Source: Ruminococcaceae bacterium UBA1227
Lineage (GTDB): Bacteria > Bacillota > Clostridia > Oscillospirales > Acutalibacteraceae
Assembly (NCBI GenBank): GCA_002309175.1
Contig: DBWX01000017.1
Span: 9,489 to 31,336, forward strand
DNA: 21,848 nt
Reading direction: 5' to 3'
Shown here: one piece after another, positions 1-6,802 of the stretch
How the letters are laid out: every line of letters begins with the position of its first letter
Position numbering within the stretch: position 1 is the first letter of the stretch
Program-made: the position numbers and the translations under genes
Notes under the pieces: model-generated
The model's database searches: none
What the model was told of the DNA's origin: nothing
Seen by the model: only the letters and a program-made list of their open reading frames with translations

Positions 1-515
1 CCGCCGCTGTTGCCGCCGCTATTGCCACCGCTGTTACCGCCACTGTTGCCGCCGCTGTTACCGCTGCTGCTTCCGCCCTGTGAGCTGTTGCCGCCCTGTG
101 AGCTGCTGCCGCCCTGGGAAGCATTACCGCCCTGGGAGTTGCTGTTTGAGTTTGAACTTGATGAGCCGCCCTTTGAGCCGGAGTTTGAAGAACCGCTGTT
201 TGACTTGGATCCGGAGTTTGACTTGCCGGAATTCTTGTCCTTGCCGCCCTTATCGCTGTCGGCAGCATCGGCATCTTCTTCGTCAGCTGCTTCGGCGTCT
301 TCATCGTCAGCAGTTTCGGCATTGTCAGCAGGCTGAGTGCCCTCATCGGCAGGCTGAGCCTGTCTGTTCGGGTTGATCCATACGACGATGCCGTTTACGA
401 TACCGTCCCAGCCGTATTTCATGAAGTCTATGTCGACTATTGTACAGCCGGAGAGGGTAAACATCATTACAATCGCCAGCAGGATTGCTGTGATTCTCTG
501 ATTGCTTTTCTTCAT
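1..515 (-). CDS. Lipoprotein with Gly/Ser/Asn-rich repetitive tail (partial, C-terminus cut by window edge)
   Basis: Reading from ATG at 515 the frame stays open to base 1 with no stop, so the gene is truncated by the window. Residues 1-24 form a lipoprotein signal peptide: KK at positions 2-3, a hydrophobic stretch, then a lipobox L21-S22-G23-C24. A short segment rich in W, I and V follows (about 25-50), then an acidic Ala/Asp/Glu stretch (about 55-90). After that comes a long low-complexity region of Lys/Ser/Asn/Gly that settles into GNSGG-type and SQGG-type repeats at the edge. By family knowledge such a protein is lipidated and anchored on the outer face of the membrane, with the Gly/Ser tail acting as a flexible spacer. 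I recognise no enzymatic domain; one may lie beyond the edge. The ribosome binding site GAGGGAGAG precedes the ATG. The proline/leucine-rich frame on the opposite strand is its shadow. Confidence 0.85.
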   Translation of the reverse strand, partial: MKKSNQRITAILLAIVMMFTLSGCTIVDIDFMKYGWDGIVNGIVVWINPNRQAQPADEGTQPADNAETADDEDAEAADEEDADAADSDKGGKDKNSGKSNSGSKSNSGSSNSGSKGGSSSSNSNSNSQGGNASQGGSSSQGGNSSQGGSSSGNSGGNSGGNSGGNSGGNSG

Positions 516-532
516 AGATTTCTCTCCCTCGG

Positions 533-546
533 GTTAAAATTTTAAC
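533..546. promoter_or_regulatory. 14-bp perfect palindrome in lipoprotein leader
   Basis: GTTAAAATTTTAAC is a perfect palindrome just downstream of the predicted transcription start of the lipoprotein gene, where a repressor could bind. Its core resembles the clostridial Rex half-site pair (GTTAA, four bases, TTAAC), but the flanking bases do not fit. An AT-rich palindrome may also be chance. Confidence 0.3.
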
Positions 547-556
547 TAACATTATA

Positions 557-585
557 ATTATAAAAGAACTTTTTCTTGTTTGCAA
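557..585 (-). promoter_or_regulatory. Promoter of the lipoprotein gene
   Basis: On the minus strand, -35 TTGCAA (580-585) and -10 TATAAT (557-562) are separated by 17 bases. A second TATAAT follows at 551-556. The gene starts about 40 bases further on at 515. Confidence 0.65.
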
Positions 586-604
586 GGAGTTTAGGTGTTA
601 AAAT
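576..604 (+). promoter_or_regulatory. Probable promoter of the AEC transporter gene
   Basis: TTGTTT (576-581) and TAAAAT (599-604) are 17 bases apart. A start of transcription near 611 would fit a translation start at 630 and would rule out the upstream in-frame TTG at 576. Confidence 0.4.
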
Positions 605-629
605 AATCCGCATAAAGGCGGTGTATTTC

Positions 630-1559
630 TTGCTTTCCAATCTCTTGATTGTAGGACGACAGGTCCTCATATTGTTTATACTTATGGCGCTCGGCGTCAT
701 CTGCAATAAGGTTCACTGGCTCGATGCGAAGTCGGTCAAGAGCATAACGAATATTGTGCTCTATTTCGTCACGCCCTGCGTAATCATCAATTCGTTTGCC
801 ACGGAATCGGACCCCTCACTTATACCGGGTCTCTTCATTACCGCCCTTGTCGCGGCCCTTACATTTGCGGTCTCAATCGCCTTTGTGCATCTGTGCGTAA
901 AGGACAAGGATGCGGACAGGGAGCGTATTTACAGATATGCGGTTGTCTTCGGCAACTGCGGCTTTATGGCGCTGCCGCTCGAGTATGCCGTGCTCGGTCC
1001 GACAGGCGTGTTCTACGGCGCAATGTACATAGCCGTGTTCAACCTGTTCGCCTGGACCTACGGCATATGGCTCATGAGCGGCAATAAGAATGAGATAAAT
1101 GTAAAGACCGCGATAATAAATCCGGGTGTAATAGGAACTGCACTCGGTCTTGTAATTTTCTTTGCTCACATTAAACTGCCTGAGATTATCGGCACACCCA
1201 TTGAGTATCTCGCGGCGCTGAACACTCCTCTTCCGATGATTGTAATCGGTTATTATTTAGGTAATTTAAGTATTAAGACAATGCTGTCTGATAAGAAACA
1301 GTACCTTATAGCTTTTTATAAACTTATTCTTATACCCGCTGCAGCGCTCGGTATGATGTATTTTGCCAAGATTGATCCGGTAGTGGCTGTCGTATGCACA
1401 ATCGCGGCAGCGGCGCCCACAGCGGCAAATACGGCAATGTTCGCGACCCTTTATGACAAGGACGCCGAACTCGGCGCCCGTCTTATGTCCGTCTCGACAT
1501 TGCTCTCTCTTCTGACGCTGCCGCTCCTCGTGGCCCTGGCAGAGACCATAATTAAATAA
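630..1559 (+). CDS. AEC family (auxin efflux carrier-like) transporter
   Basis: Integral membrane secondary transporter of the Mem_trans/AEC family, which in bacteria exports or exchanges small organic anions such as malate or malonate; the substrate here cannot be told. The product is 309 residues with about ten hydrophobic segments in two halves split by a short polar region, the usual family length. Family-like features are the N-terminal QVLILFILMALG segment, VTPCVIINSF early on, and the Pro/Ala-rich AAAAPTAANTA segment near the C-terminus. I chose TTG at 630 because AAAGGCGGTG lies just upstream at a good distance and the predicted product then begins where relatives begin. The frame is open back to TTG 576, but those 18 residues look non-native and overlap the putative promoter. 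The gene is monocistronic, closed by the hairpin at 1578. Confidence 0.88.
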   Translation: MLSNLLIVGRQVLILFILMALGVICNKVHWLDAKSVKSITNIVLYFVTPCVIINSFATESDPSLIPGLFITALVAALTFAVSIAFVHLCVKDKDADRERIYRYAVVFGNCGFMALPLEYAVLGPTGVFYGAMYIAVFNLFAWTYGIWLMSGNKNEINVKTAIINPGVIGTALGLVIFFAHIKLPEIIGTPIEYLAALNTPLPMIVIGYYLGNLSIKTMLSDKKQYLIAFYKLILIPAAALGMMYFAKIDPVVAVVCTIAAAAPTAANTAMFATLYDKDAELGARLMSVSTLLSLLTLPLLVALAETIIK

Positions 1560-1577
1560 AATACATATTAGAATACA

Positions 1578-1608
1578 AGCCTTCTCCCCCGGGGAGAAGG
1601 CTATTTTT
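1578..1608 (+). terminator. Rho-independent terminator after the AEC transporter
   Basis: Arms AGCCTTCTCCCC (1578-1589) and GGGGAGAAGGCT (1591-1602) are perfectly complementary and are followed by TATTTTT. Confidence 0.9.
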
Positions 1609-1649
1609 ATGCGAAAATAAAATTTTTAATGTTTTTCGTTAAAAAAGTG

Positions 1650-1677
1650 TTGACAAAGATAAAAAGTGTGGTAGAAT
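1650..1677 (+). promoter_or_regulatory. Strong promoter of the DUF2975/XRE operon
   Basis: -35 TTGACA (1650-1655) and -10 TAGAAT (1672-1677) are 16 bases apart, with TGG directly before the -10 box (extended -10). About 55 bases of leader follow before the ATG at 1736. Confidence 0.75.
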
Positions 1678-1735
1678 GAACTCGTAAGCAGTTGACGACT
1701 ATCGTTAAAAAATTAATTTTTTGGAGGAAAACAAA

Positions 1736-2446
1736 ATGAACAACTCAAGAATCAAGAACATCAATACAGCAGGCAAGTTCGGCCGCTACATTACAATCTT
1801 CCTTATCATAATTGCAATAAGCGCATTTGTAATGACGGCCATCGGCACAGCGGCGGCAATCGCAGTTTCCAAGCAGGAAGTAAACGTAAAGGTTCAGACA
1901 AACTTTGATGTAACTTCAAACGGCAACATCTTTGACAAGCTCAAGAACTATATGTCAGTCGGAGATCTTGAAAACATTGAGGAACTCGCAAAATATGACG
2001 GTCAGACAATCAAGGTTAATGATGAGGACATCTCTGAGATTACCGTAACTCAGATTGATAACGGCTACTCGGTAAACGCAAAGACAAATGAGATTACTCT
2101 TACAACAAAGAATCTCATAGGTAACCTTGTTGTCACACTGGTTTACATAGGCTGCATCATTTTCGCGCTCTTCATGTTCAGAAACCTGATGAAGATCATG
2201 AGCACATGTGAGACTCCTTTCGCTGAGGACGTTATCAAGCGCATGACAACATTCGCGAATTCACTTGTTCCGGTTGCAATACTTTCCATGATTACCAAGG
2301 GTTTCTGGGATTCATTCAACACCGGCAACATGTTCAACTTCAACATAGACTTCGGTGTGGTACTCCTTGTTGCGGTAGTCTATGTCCTTGTAATGATATT
2401 CAAATACGGCGCAGAACTCCAGCAGGAAGCTGACGAGACACTTTAA
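1736..2446 (+). CDS. DUF2975 domain membrane protein
   Basis: Predicted 236-residue membrane protein of the DUF2975 type, whose function is unknown but which is habitually encoded next to a small XRE-family regulator, as here. Transmembrane segments are visible at about 17-43, 129-149, 175-190 and 205-223. Between the first two lies an approximately 85-residue polar domain probably outside the membrane. The CETPF motif (158-162) and the C-terminal YGAELQQEADETL fit the family. The start is ATG 1736, because TTG 1721 lies inside the ribosome binding site TTGGAGGAAA. The downstream regulator begins 11 bases after the stop, so the two are co-transcribed. A membrane sensor or partner of the regulator is plausible but is inference. 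Confidence 0.85.
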   Translation: MNNSRIKNINTAGKFGRYITIFLIIIAISAFVMTAIGTAAAIAVSKQEVNVKVQTNFDVTSNGNIFDKLKNYMSVGDLENIEELAKYDGQTIKVNDEDISEITVTQIDNGYSVNAKTNEITLTTKNLIGNLVVTLVYIGCIIFALFMFRNLMKIMSTCETPFAEDVIKRMTTFANSLVPVAILSMITKGFWDSFNTGNMFNFNIDFGVVLLVAVVYVLVMIFKYGAELQQEADETL

Positions 2447-2457
2447 GAGGTGATATC

Positions 2458-2670
2458 ATGGGAAAGATAGTTTTAAGACTTGATCGTGTCATGGCGGATC
2501 GTAAGATGAGTCTTAATGAGCTTTCAGAGAAGGTGGGCGTGGCAAATGTCAACCTCTCGAAACTCAAGAACGGCCATGTGAGCGCCATCCGCTTTTCCAC
2601 GCTTGTCGCCCTCTGTGAGGCGCTGGATTGTCAGCCGGGCGATATAATCGAATACGACCCTGAAGATTAA
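2458..2670 (+). CDS. Small XRE-family helix-turn-helix regulator (YozG-like)
   Basis: A 70-residue protein that is essentially one Cro/C1-type DNA-binding domain. The helix-turn-helix lies at about residues 18-45, including SLNELSEKVGVANVNLSKLK, followed by the usual third-helix region and a CQPGDIIEY ending typical of the YozG/HTH_26 group. It has no sensor domain of its own. The ribosome binding site GAGGTGAT sits between the stop of the DUF2975 gene and this ATG, giving a tight two-gene operon. By family knowledge it is a DNA-binding repressor or activator, probably of its own operon; the operator is not identified. Confidence 0.9.
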   Translation: MGKIVLRLDRVMADRKMSLNELSEKVGVANVNLSKLKNGHVSAIRFSTLVALCEALDCQPGDIIEYDPED

Positions 2671-2683
2671 TCGATATAAAGAT

Positions 2684-2714
2684 AAGCCGCAGGCTTAAGG
2701 CCTGCGGCTTTTTT
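2684..2714. terminator. Rho-independent terminator, possibly bidirectional
   Basis: Arms AAGCCGCAGGC (2684-2694) and GCCTGCGGCTT (2700-2710) are followed by TTTT on the plus strand. It ends the DUF2975/XRE operon. On the minus strand the same stem is followed by a weaker T-rich run, so it may also end the reductase operon. The arms are identical to those of the hairpin at 7399. Confidence 0.88.
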
Positions 2715-2722
2715 GTTATTCC

Positions 2723-2998
2723 TTACTTTCCTTCTTTGTTGAGTTTAAGAAGAAGGGGAAGCCACCATGCAAAACCGTAGCACAGACATTTTGAAAGGGA
2801 TGTCAGCATGTCGAGACCGTCACGTTTGCCGGTCTTGATGCCGATAACGAGCGACTGTGTTGTGTGGGCTCCTACCATAAGGAATATGGTTATGGGGTTT
2901 TTCTTTACGGCAGTGATTATGAAACTGCCGAGCCACATTGCGAGGCTTGTAAAACAGGAAATGGTCTGGATTGTTTTATCCTGAAGAAGTTCGTACAT
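2723..2998 (-). CDS. Small integral membrane protein, function unknown
   Basis: A 91-residue hydrophobic protein with likely transmembrane segments at about 14-31, 36-54 and 68-86, and charged ends (KLNKEGK at the C-terminus). I do not recognise the family. It is the last gene of the operon and begins 24 bases after the dehydrogenase stop, with GGAGG about nine bases before its ATG, so it is translated from the same message. An ATG seven bases further upstream is out of frame. A role in anchoring or in moving the operon's substrate is conceivable, but nothing in the sequence shows it. Confidence 0.7.
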   Translation of the reverse strand: MYELLQDKTIQTISCFTSLAMWLGSFIITAVKKNPITIFLMVGAHTTQSLVIGIKTGKRDGLDMLTSLSKCLCYGFAWWLPLLLKLNKEGK

Positions 2999-3022
2999 AA
3001 TACATTTTCCTCCGTGATAAAA

Positions 3023-3817
3023 TCAGGTGTAGATACCCTTACCGTCAACAGCCTTAACGTTGTCGCACTCAATGTGTTCAGCATACCAGAGAACAACTCT
3101 GCCGGGCAGGAACTTGGTGAGATAGTAGTCCCTGTGAACCTTGAGTGTCGGGAAGCAGATGGACTTGCCTCTGCGGGCGTCCTTGATAGCCTTCTTTGCT
3201 ACGTGAGGGCCTGTTGTAACGCCGGGGAGCTTGATAATGGGGGAAAGCTCATCATCTTTGAACTGCATGAGTTCCGTGTCAACCCAACCCGGGCAGCAGC
3301 AAGTGATCTTGATGCCCTTGCCCTTAAGCTCTCTCTCAAGACCCTTGGTGTAGAAGCGAAGGGCAACCTTGGAAGCAGCATAAGTGTTGTTGAACGGGAG
3401 GGGCTGGAAGCTTGCAGCTGAAGATACGTTAAGAAGGATAGAGCCCTTCTTGAGGTAAGGGATACAGATATAGCACATTGCAATATTGCCGACACCGTTG
3501 GTACGGATTGTAGCAAGGAAACGGGGAAGGTCAGCACCGGGCTTATAGAGAGCACGTGTGCCTGCGCAGTTGATAAGCCATTTGATGGTAGGTTTTTTCT
3601 CTTTGAGAGTCTCCTGGAAAGCCATCATGTCTGCATCACTTGTTACATCTACTTCGCAGGGAACGATCTTGTCGCCGAACTCTTCCTTAAGTTTCTCGAG
3701 TTTGGAAGCTGTACGACCTACAGCCCAGATCTCATCAATGCCTTTTTCGTCCTTAAGCTGTCTGATAAACTCTTTGCCTATTCCGCCGGCAGCACCGGTA
3801 ACGATAATAATATTCAT
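3023..3817 (-). CDS. Short-chain dehydrogenase/reductase (classical SDR)
   Basis: NAD(P)H-dependent oxidoreductase that interconverts an alcohol and a ketone; substrate unknown. The product is 264 residues, normal for a classical SDR. Visible motifs are the nucleotide-binding TGAAGGIG (7-14), NCAG (83-86), the catalytic serine in NVSS (S132/S133), and the catalytic pair in YAASK (Y146, K150), then CCPGWVDTEL (174-183). R35 just after the second strand hints at NADP preference, a weak inference. It follows the large flavin reductase by 27 bases with ribosome binding site GGGAGA. Pairing of a hydroxyl/keto enzyme with an enone reductase recalls bile-acid and steroid operons, but homology alone cannot set the substrate. 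Confidence 0.93.
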   Translation of the reverse strand: MNIIIVTGAAGGIGKEFIRQLKDEKGIDEIWAVGRTASKLEKLKEEFGDKIVPCEVDVTSDADMMAFQETLKEKKPTIKWLINCAGTRALYKPGADLPRFLATIRTNGVGNIAMCYICIPYLKKGSILLNVSSAASFQPLPFNNTYAASKVALRFYTKGLERELKGKGIKITCCCPGWVDTELMQFKDDELSPIIKLPGVTTGPHVAKKAIKDARRGKSICFPTLKVHRDYYLTKFLPGRVVLWYAEHIECDNVKAVDGKGIYT

Positions 3818-3844
3818 AAACTATTCTCCCTTTTAAAATGATAA

Positions 3845-5968
3845 TCAGTGAATTTTTGCTGCGGTCTCAAATGCGCTGCGTGTAGCACCGCGGATTGTTC
3901 CGACTTTGTCGGCGTCGCCTACAGCATAGACCTTGTTGCAGACTTTCTTTGCTACATCAACAAGCTCGTTCTGGCTTCTGACGCCTGTTGCAAAGAATAC
4001 ATAGTCGGCCTTGGGTCTGAGTTTCGATCCGAACTTGTTCTCCACTACAACTTCGCCGTCACCGACTTCGGTGAGCTTGGAAGAAGTGAGGAACTGTACG
4101 CCGTTGTCGGCAAGTTTCGGATAGAGATCATAGTAGAGAAGGGTGTATATGCCGGGGCCTACCTTGTCCTGCATCTCGACCATGGTGATTCTGTTATCCT
4201 GGTCCATGAAGTACTCGGCGGTCTCCATACCGGTGAGACCCGTGCCTACTACAACGATATCCTTATCCGTGAGCTTAAGCTGTTGCATCATGGCATCAGC
4301 ACCGGTCATGACATTCTTTTTGTCTGCGCCGGGGATACTCTTCGGAACGCCTGCCTTGCCGCCAGTTGCGACAACTATGGCATAAGGATTGAGCTTTTTG
4401 AGTGACTTCTCGTCGACCTTCTGGTCATAGAGAATCTTGGCACCTGCAAGTTCCGCACGGTGGGTGAGATCCTCAATGGCCCAGTTCATCTTCTCCTTGT
4501 GAGGAGGCTTGTTTGCGGCATTGAGCTGTCCGCCGGAGCAACTCTCCTTCTCAAGTACGACTACATCGAAGTCTCTGTTGGCGAGTTCGCGTGCGGCGGT
4601 CAGACCGGACGGACCTGCACCGATGACGACAACCTTTTTGCCTGCGCCGTCTTTTGGAAGATTCTTGTATTCAATCTCACGGCAGCAACGCGGATTGAGT
4701 GCGCATTCTGTCGGATAGAACTGGAAAGCATTTTCAACCAGTGTCTGGAAGCAGGCCAGGCAGCCTATGCAGCGCTGGATATCCTGCGGACGGCCTTCCT
4801 TTGCCTTCTTTGCCCATTCGGGGTCGGCAAGGAGCGGGCGGCCGAGACCGATGAAGTCCTGTACTCCGTCTTCGAGAAGCTTTTCAGCCTGATCGGGATC
4901 ACGGATGACGCCGACCGCGATGACGGGAATGTTTACGGCTTCCTTTACGGCCTTTACAAAATATGCACGCCAGCCTGCGGGAACGCTCATGGGTTCAACC
5001 GTGCGGTTGGGAGTCTCATAACCGCCGCAGGAGAGGTCGAGGACGTCTATACCGGCCTTTTCAAGGCGCTTGGCTATCTCGATACCCTCGTCCATCTGGA
5101 GACCCTTGCCGGGCTCGCCAATACTTGCATAGAACTCATCAACCGTAAGCCTTACGCTTATGGGGAAATCAGGGCCGCATTCCTTGCGTACGCCCTCGAT
5201 GAGTTCGAGAAGGAATCTCATTCTGTTCTCAAGGCTTCCGCCGTATCTGTCTTTTCTGCGGTTCGTGTGCGGTGACAGGAACTGCTGAATGAGATAACCG
5301 TGAGAGGCGTGAAGTTCAACGCCGTCTGCGCCGGCTTTCTTTACACGTCCCGCAGCTTTGATAAACTGGCGTTCCAGTTTTTTTATCTCCGGGATTGAAA
5401 GAGCGCGTGCCCTTGAGGGCATGGAGCCTGCGCGTGTCGGGTCAAGCGGGACCTTGGACGCGCTGACAGTTGAGCGGAAGAAGTATTTCTGATATTTCAG
5501 CAGGAAGGGGTTTTCCTCAAGGAGAGGATAGCCTACTGACATGAGCTTCCTTCCGAAGGGAAGCATATAGTCCCAGTAGTGGGGGATGGGGTCACCCATC
5601 TCCATAAGACCCCAGATTGTCTGAAGAAGCGGGATGTTCTGGCGTCCCGCGTGATGAAGCTGAACGAAGATTTTCGAGCCGTTGGCATGTACCTTTTCAA
5701 TGCCCTTTCTCAGGGACTCGATGTTCGCGTCCTTTGACATTGAAACCTGGAAGGGAAGGCCTACGCCGTTTGACTCGTTTACGCGGACAATACCGGTGAT
5801 TATGAGTCCTACGCCGTCCTTTGAACGTGCGTCATAGTAGTCAATCCACCTCTGCCCGACCTTTCCGTTCGGCTCGGCAACGTCAACTCCCATGGGAACC
5901 ATAACGATTCTGTTGGGAATTTCCACATTGCCGATTTTTCCGGGTGTGAACAGTTTTTCGTAACTCAT
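3845..5968 (-). CDS. NADH:flavin oxidoreductase, old-yellow-enzyme type with Fe-S and FAD domains (FadH/BaiCD/2-enoate reductase-like)
   Basis: A 707-residue multi-domain ene-reductase: electrons pass from NAD(P)H through FAD and a [4Fe-4S] cluster to FMN, which reduces a carbon-carbon double bond next to a carbonyl. Residues 1 to about 390 are the FMN TIM barrel, with QLHHAGR (103-109), HASHGYLIQQFLSPHTNRR (220-238) and RYGGSLENR (241-249). Cluster ligands are C400, C403, C406 and probably C422 before ALNP. FAD binds at VVIGAGPSGL (447-456) and the second dinucleotide site is VVVGTGLTG (572-580). Relatives (2,4-dienoyl-CoA reductase, BaiCD, BaiH, enoate reductase) are usually about 640-680 residues; this one is longer, with a stretch at about 112-170 not usual in the family. 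It begins eight bases after the 205-aa gene, with GTAGGAGAT overlapping that stop. Substrate unknown. Confidence 0.92.
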   Translation of the reverse strand: MSYEKLFTPGKIGNVEIPNRIVMVPMGVDVAEPNGKVGQRWIDYYDARSKDGVGLIITGIVRVNESNGVGLPFQVSMSKDANIESLRKGIEKVHANGSKIFVQLHHAGRQNIPLLQTIWGLMEMGDPIPHYWDYMLPFGRKLMSVGYPLLEENPFLLKYQKYFFRSTVSASKVPLDPTRAGSMPSRARALSIPEIKKLERQFIKAAGRVKKAGADGVELHASHGYLIQQFLSPHTNRRKDRYGGSLENRMRFLLELIEGVRKECGPDFPISVRLTVDEFYASIGEPGKGLQMDEGIEIAKRLEKAGIDVLDLSCGGYETPNRTVEPMSVPAGWRAYFVKAVKEAVNIPVIAVGVIRDPDQAEKLLEDGVQDFIGLGRPLLADPEWAKKAKEGRPQDIQRCIGCLACFQTLVENAFQFYPTECALNPRCCREIEYKNLPKDGAGKKVVVIGAGPSGLTAARELANRDFDVVVLEKESCSGGQLNAANKPPHKEKMNWAIEDLTHRAELAGAKILYDQKVDEKSLKKLNPYAIVVATGGKAGVPKSIPGADKKNVMTGADAMMQQLKLTDKDIVVVGTGLTGMETAEYFMDQDNRITMVEMQDKVGPGIYTLLYYDLYPKLADNGVQFLTSSKLTEVGDGEVVVENKFGSKLRPKADYVFFATGVRSQNELVDVAKKVCNKVYAVGDADKVGTIRGATRSAFETAAKIH

Positions 5969-5976
5969 GGTATCTC

Positions 5977-6594
5977 CTACTTCATTTTTTTGATGTTCTT
6001 TTTGTAGTGAGGGATTTCCTTGGCGATATCGAATTTTCTCGGCTTGTTCTTGCAGTCGCCGCGATATGCCTGATAAGGACCCTCAATGAGCCAGAAGTGC
6101 GGTCTCATCTTCGCGCCTTTGAAAACGCCTCTGTAAGTTCCGATGAGAAGATAAGTGCCGTCGCATACTTTTCTGACTTCATCGACCATCTGCGTGAAAG
6201 TGATTATTGAGTGATAAGCGCCGTAGATAAGCGTGAACGAGGGCTTGCCGTCGTATCTTGACGGAGCGATTGTCGTGTACATCGGGCCGTCCTGATAGAG
6301 CTTACCATTGGTCTTTCTGAACAGGTTGTAGCCGGTACCGTGTTCATCATCTATCTTGCGGAATGCCTTGCCTATCCATTCGGGGTTAAGCAGGGGATTG
6401 TCGCAGGAGAGATGCCACTCCCAATAGTCTCGTCTGCTGTGGTGAGAAAGCTTGGTGCTGTGGAACTCGCCCTGGAACTCATCCAGCGTCGGAGGCTCAA
6501 GAGTCAGAAAGACTTCCATCAGCTCTTCCTGAGTAAGATCCATGAGGTTCGGTGCACCGGTATAGGTCTTCTCAAGCTTACTTAAATCAACCAT
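5977..6594 (-). CDS. Unassigned 205-aa protein, first gene of the reductase operon
   Basis: A soluble 205-residue protein without signal peptide or membrane segment. Visible features are an EEL-rich start, FQGEF (40-44), a Trp/His-rich stretch (SRRDYWEWHLSCDNP), W73-I-G-K-A-F, GYNLFRKTNGK (88-98), YDGKPSFTLIYGAYHS (114-129) and GTYRGVFKG (152-160), ending in a basic tail. The spacing of GE, W.GK.F and YDG.P is faintly like GXWXG/DUF4334 or lipocalin-like beta-barrel proteins, but this is an impression, not an assignment. It has a very strong ribosome binding site (AAAGGAGG) and leads the operon, overlapping by its stop the ribosome binding site of the flavin reductase. Being co-expressed with ene-reductase and dehydrogenase, it may bind or isomerise their substrate; that is inference. 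Confidence 0.8.
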   Translation of the reverse strand: MVDLSKLEKTYTGAPNLMDLTQEELMEVFLTLEPPTLDEFQGEFHSTKLSHHSRRDYWEWHLSCDNPLLNPEWIGKAFRKIDDEHGTGYNLFRKTNGKLYQDGPMYTTIAPSRYDGKPSFTLIYGAYHSIITFTQMVDEVRKVCDGTYLLIGTYRGVFKGAKMRPHFWLIEGPYQAYRGDCKNKPRKFDIAKEIPHYKKNIKKMK

Positions 6595-6645
6595 ATTTTT
6601 TCCTCCTTTATTTATTTGTCATTACGCGACAAAAATACCTATTTA

Positions 6646-6676
6646 ATTATGATTTAAGGTTTGTAAAAAGTTTCAA
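6646..6676 (-). promoter_or_regulatory. Possible promoter of the reductase operon
   Basis: On the minus strand, TTGAAA (6671-6676) and CATAAT (6646-6651) are 19 bases apart, longer than ideal. The region is AT-rich, so the exact boxes are uncertain. Confidence 0.35.
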
Positions 6677-6689
6677 AATAAAAAATCAT

Positions 6690-6711
6690 AAGTGTCCCGA
6701 TTTGGACACTT
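6690..6711. promoter_or_regulatory. Operator-like dyad 1 between tetR and the reductase operon
   Basis: Perfect inverted repeat with arms AAGTGTCC (6690-6697) and GGACACTT (6704-6711) and six bases between. It lies immediately upstream of the possible minus-strand -35 box. Its right half ATTTGGACAC matches ATTTGGATAC in the second dyad at nine of ten bases, which points to one protein binding both; the divergent TetR protein is the obvious candidate. Confidence 0.65.
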
Positions 6712-6717
6712 GCGCCA

Positions 6718-6740
6718 TTGTATTCCAAATTTGGATACAA
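6718..6740. promoter_or_regulatory. Operator-like dyad 2 next to the tetR promoter
   Basis: The core TCCAAATTTGGA (6724-6735) is a perfect 12-bp palindrome, flanked by TTGTA and TACAA with one unpaired base. It ends six bases before the tetR -35 box. Its centre is about 29 bases from that of dyad 1, close to three helical turns. Confidence 0.65.
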
Positions 6741-6746
6741 GAATTA

Positions 6747-6775
6747 TTGATTTGTTTGTTGAAATCCACTAAAAT
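6747..6775 (+). promoter_or_regulatory. Promoter of the tetR gene
   Basis: -35 TTGATT (6747-6752) and -10 TAAAAT (6770-6775) are 17 bases apart. Ribosome binding site CGAGGTGAT and ATG 6803 follow at suitable distances. Confidence 0.65.
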
Positions 6776-6802
6776 ATTTTTGCAGCATCTCGAGGTGATA
6801 TT

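Noticed and set aside
1..130. CRISPR-like or satellite-like tandem repeats
   Set aside because: The repeats are in-frame codons (GNSGG, SQGG) of the lipoprotein, too short and irregular for a CRISPR array and without unique spacers.
10..336. Plus-strand frame rich in Pro, Leu and Ser at the left edge
   Set aside because: It is the antisense of the Gly/Ser/Asn repeats of the lipoprotein, has no ribosome binding site, and its composition follows from the repeat codons.
3199..3555. Second minus-strand frame of 118 codons within the SDR gene
   Set aside because: Same strand but another frame; the SDR motifs are in the longer frame and this one has biased, low-information composition.
3848..5275. 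Long plus-strand open frames of 185 and 271 codons opposite the ene-reductase
   Set aside because: They lie wholly antisense to a clearly recognised enzyme, show no family motifs and have no suitable ribosome binding sites.
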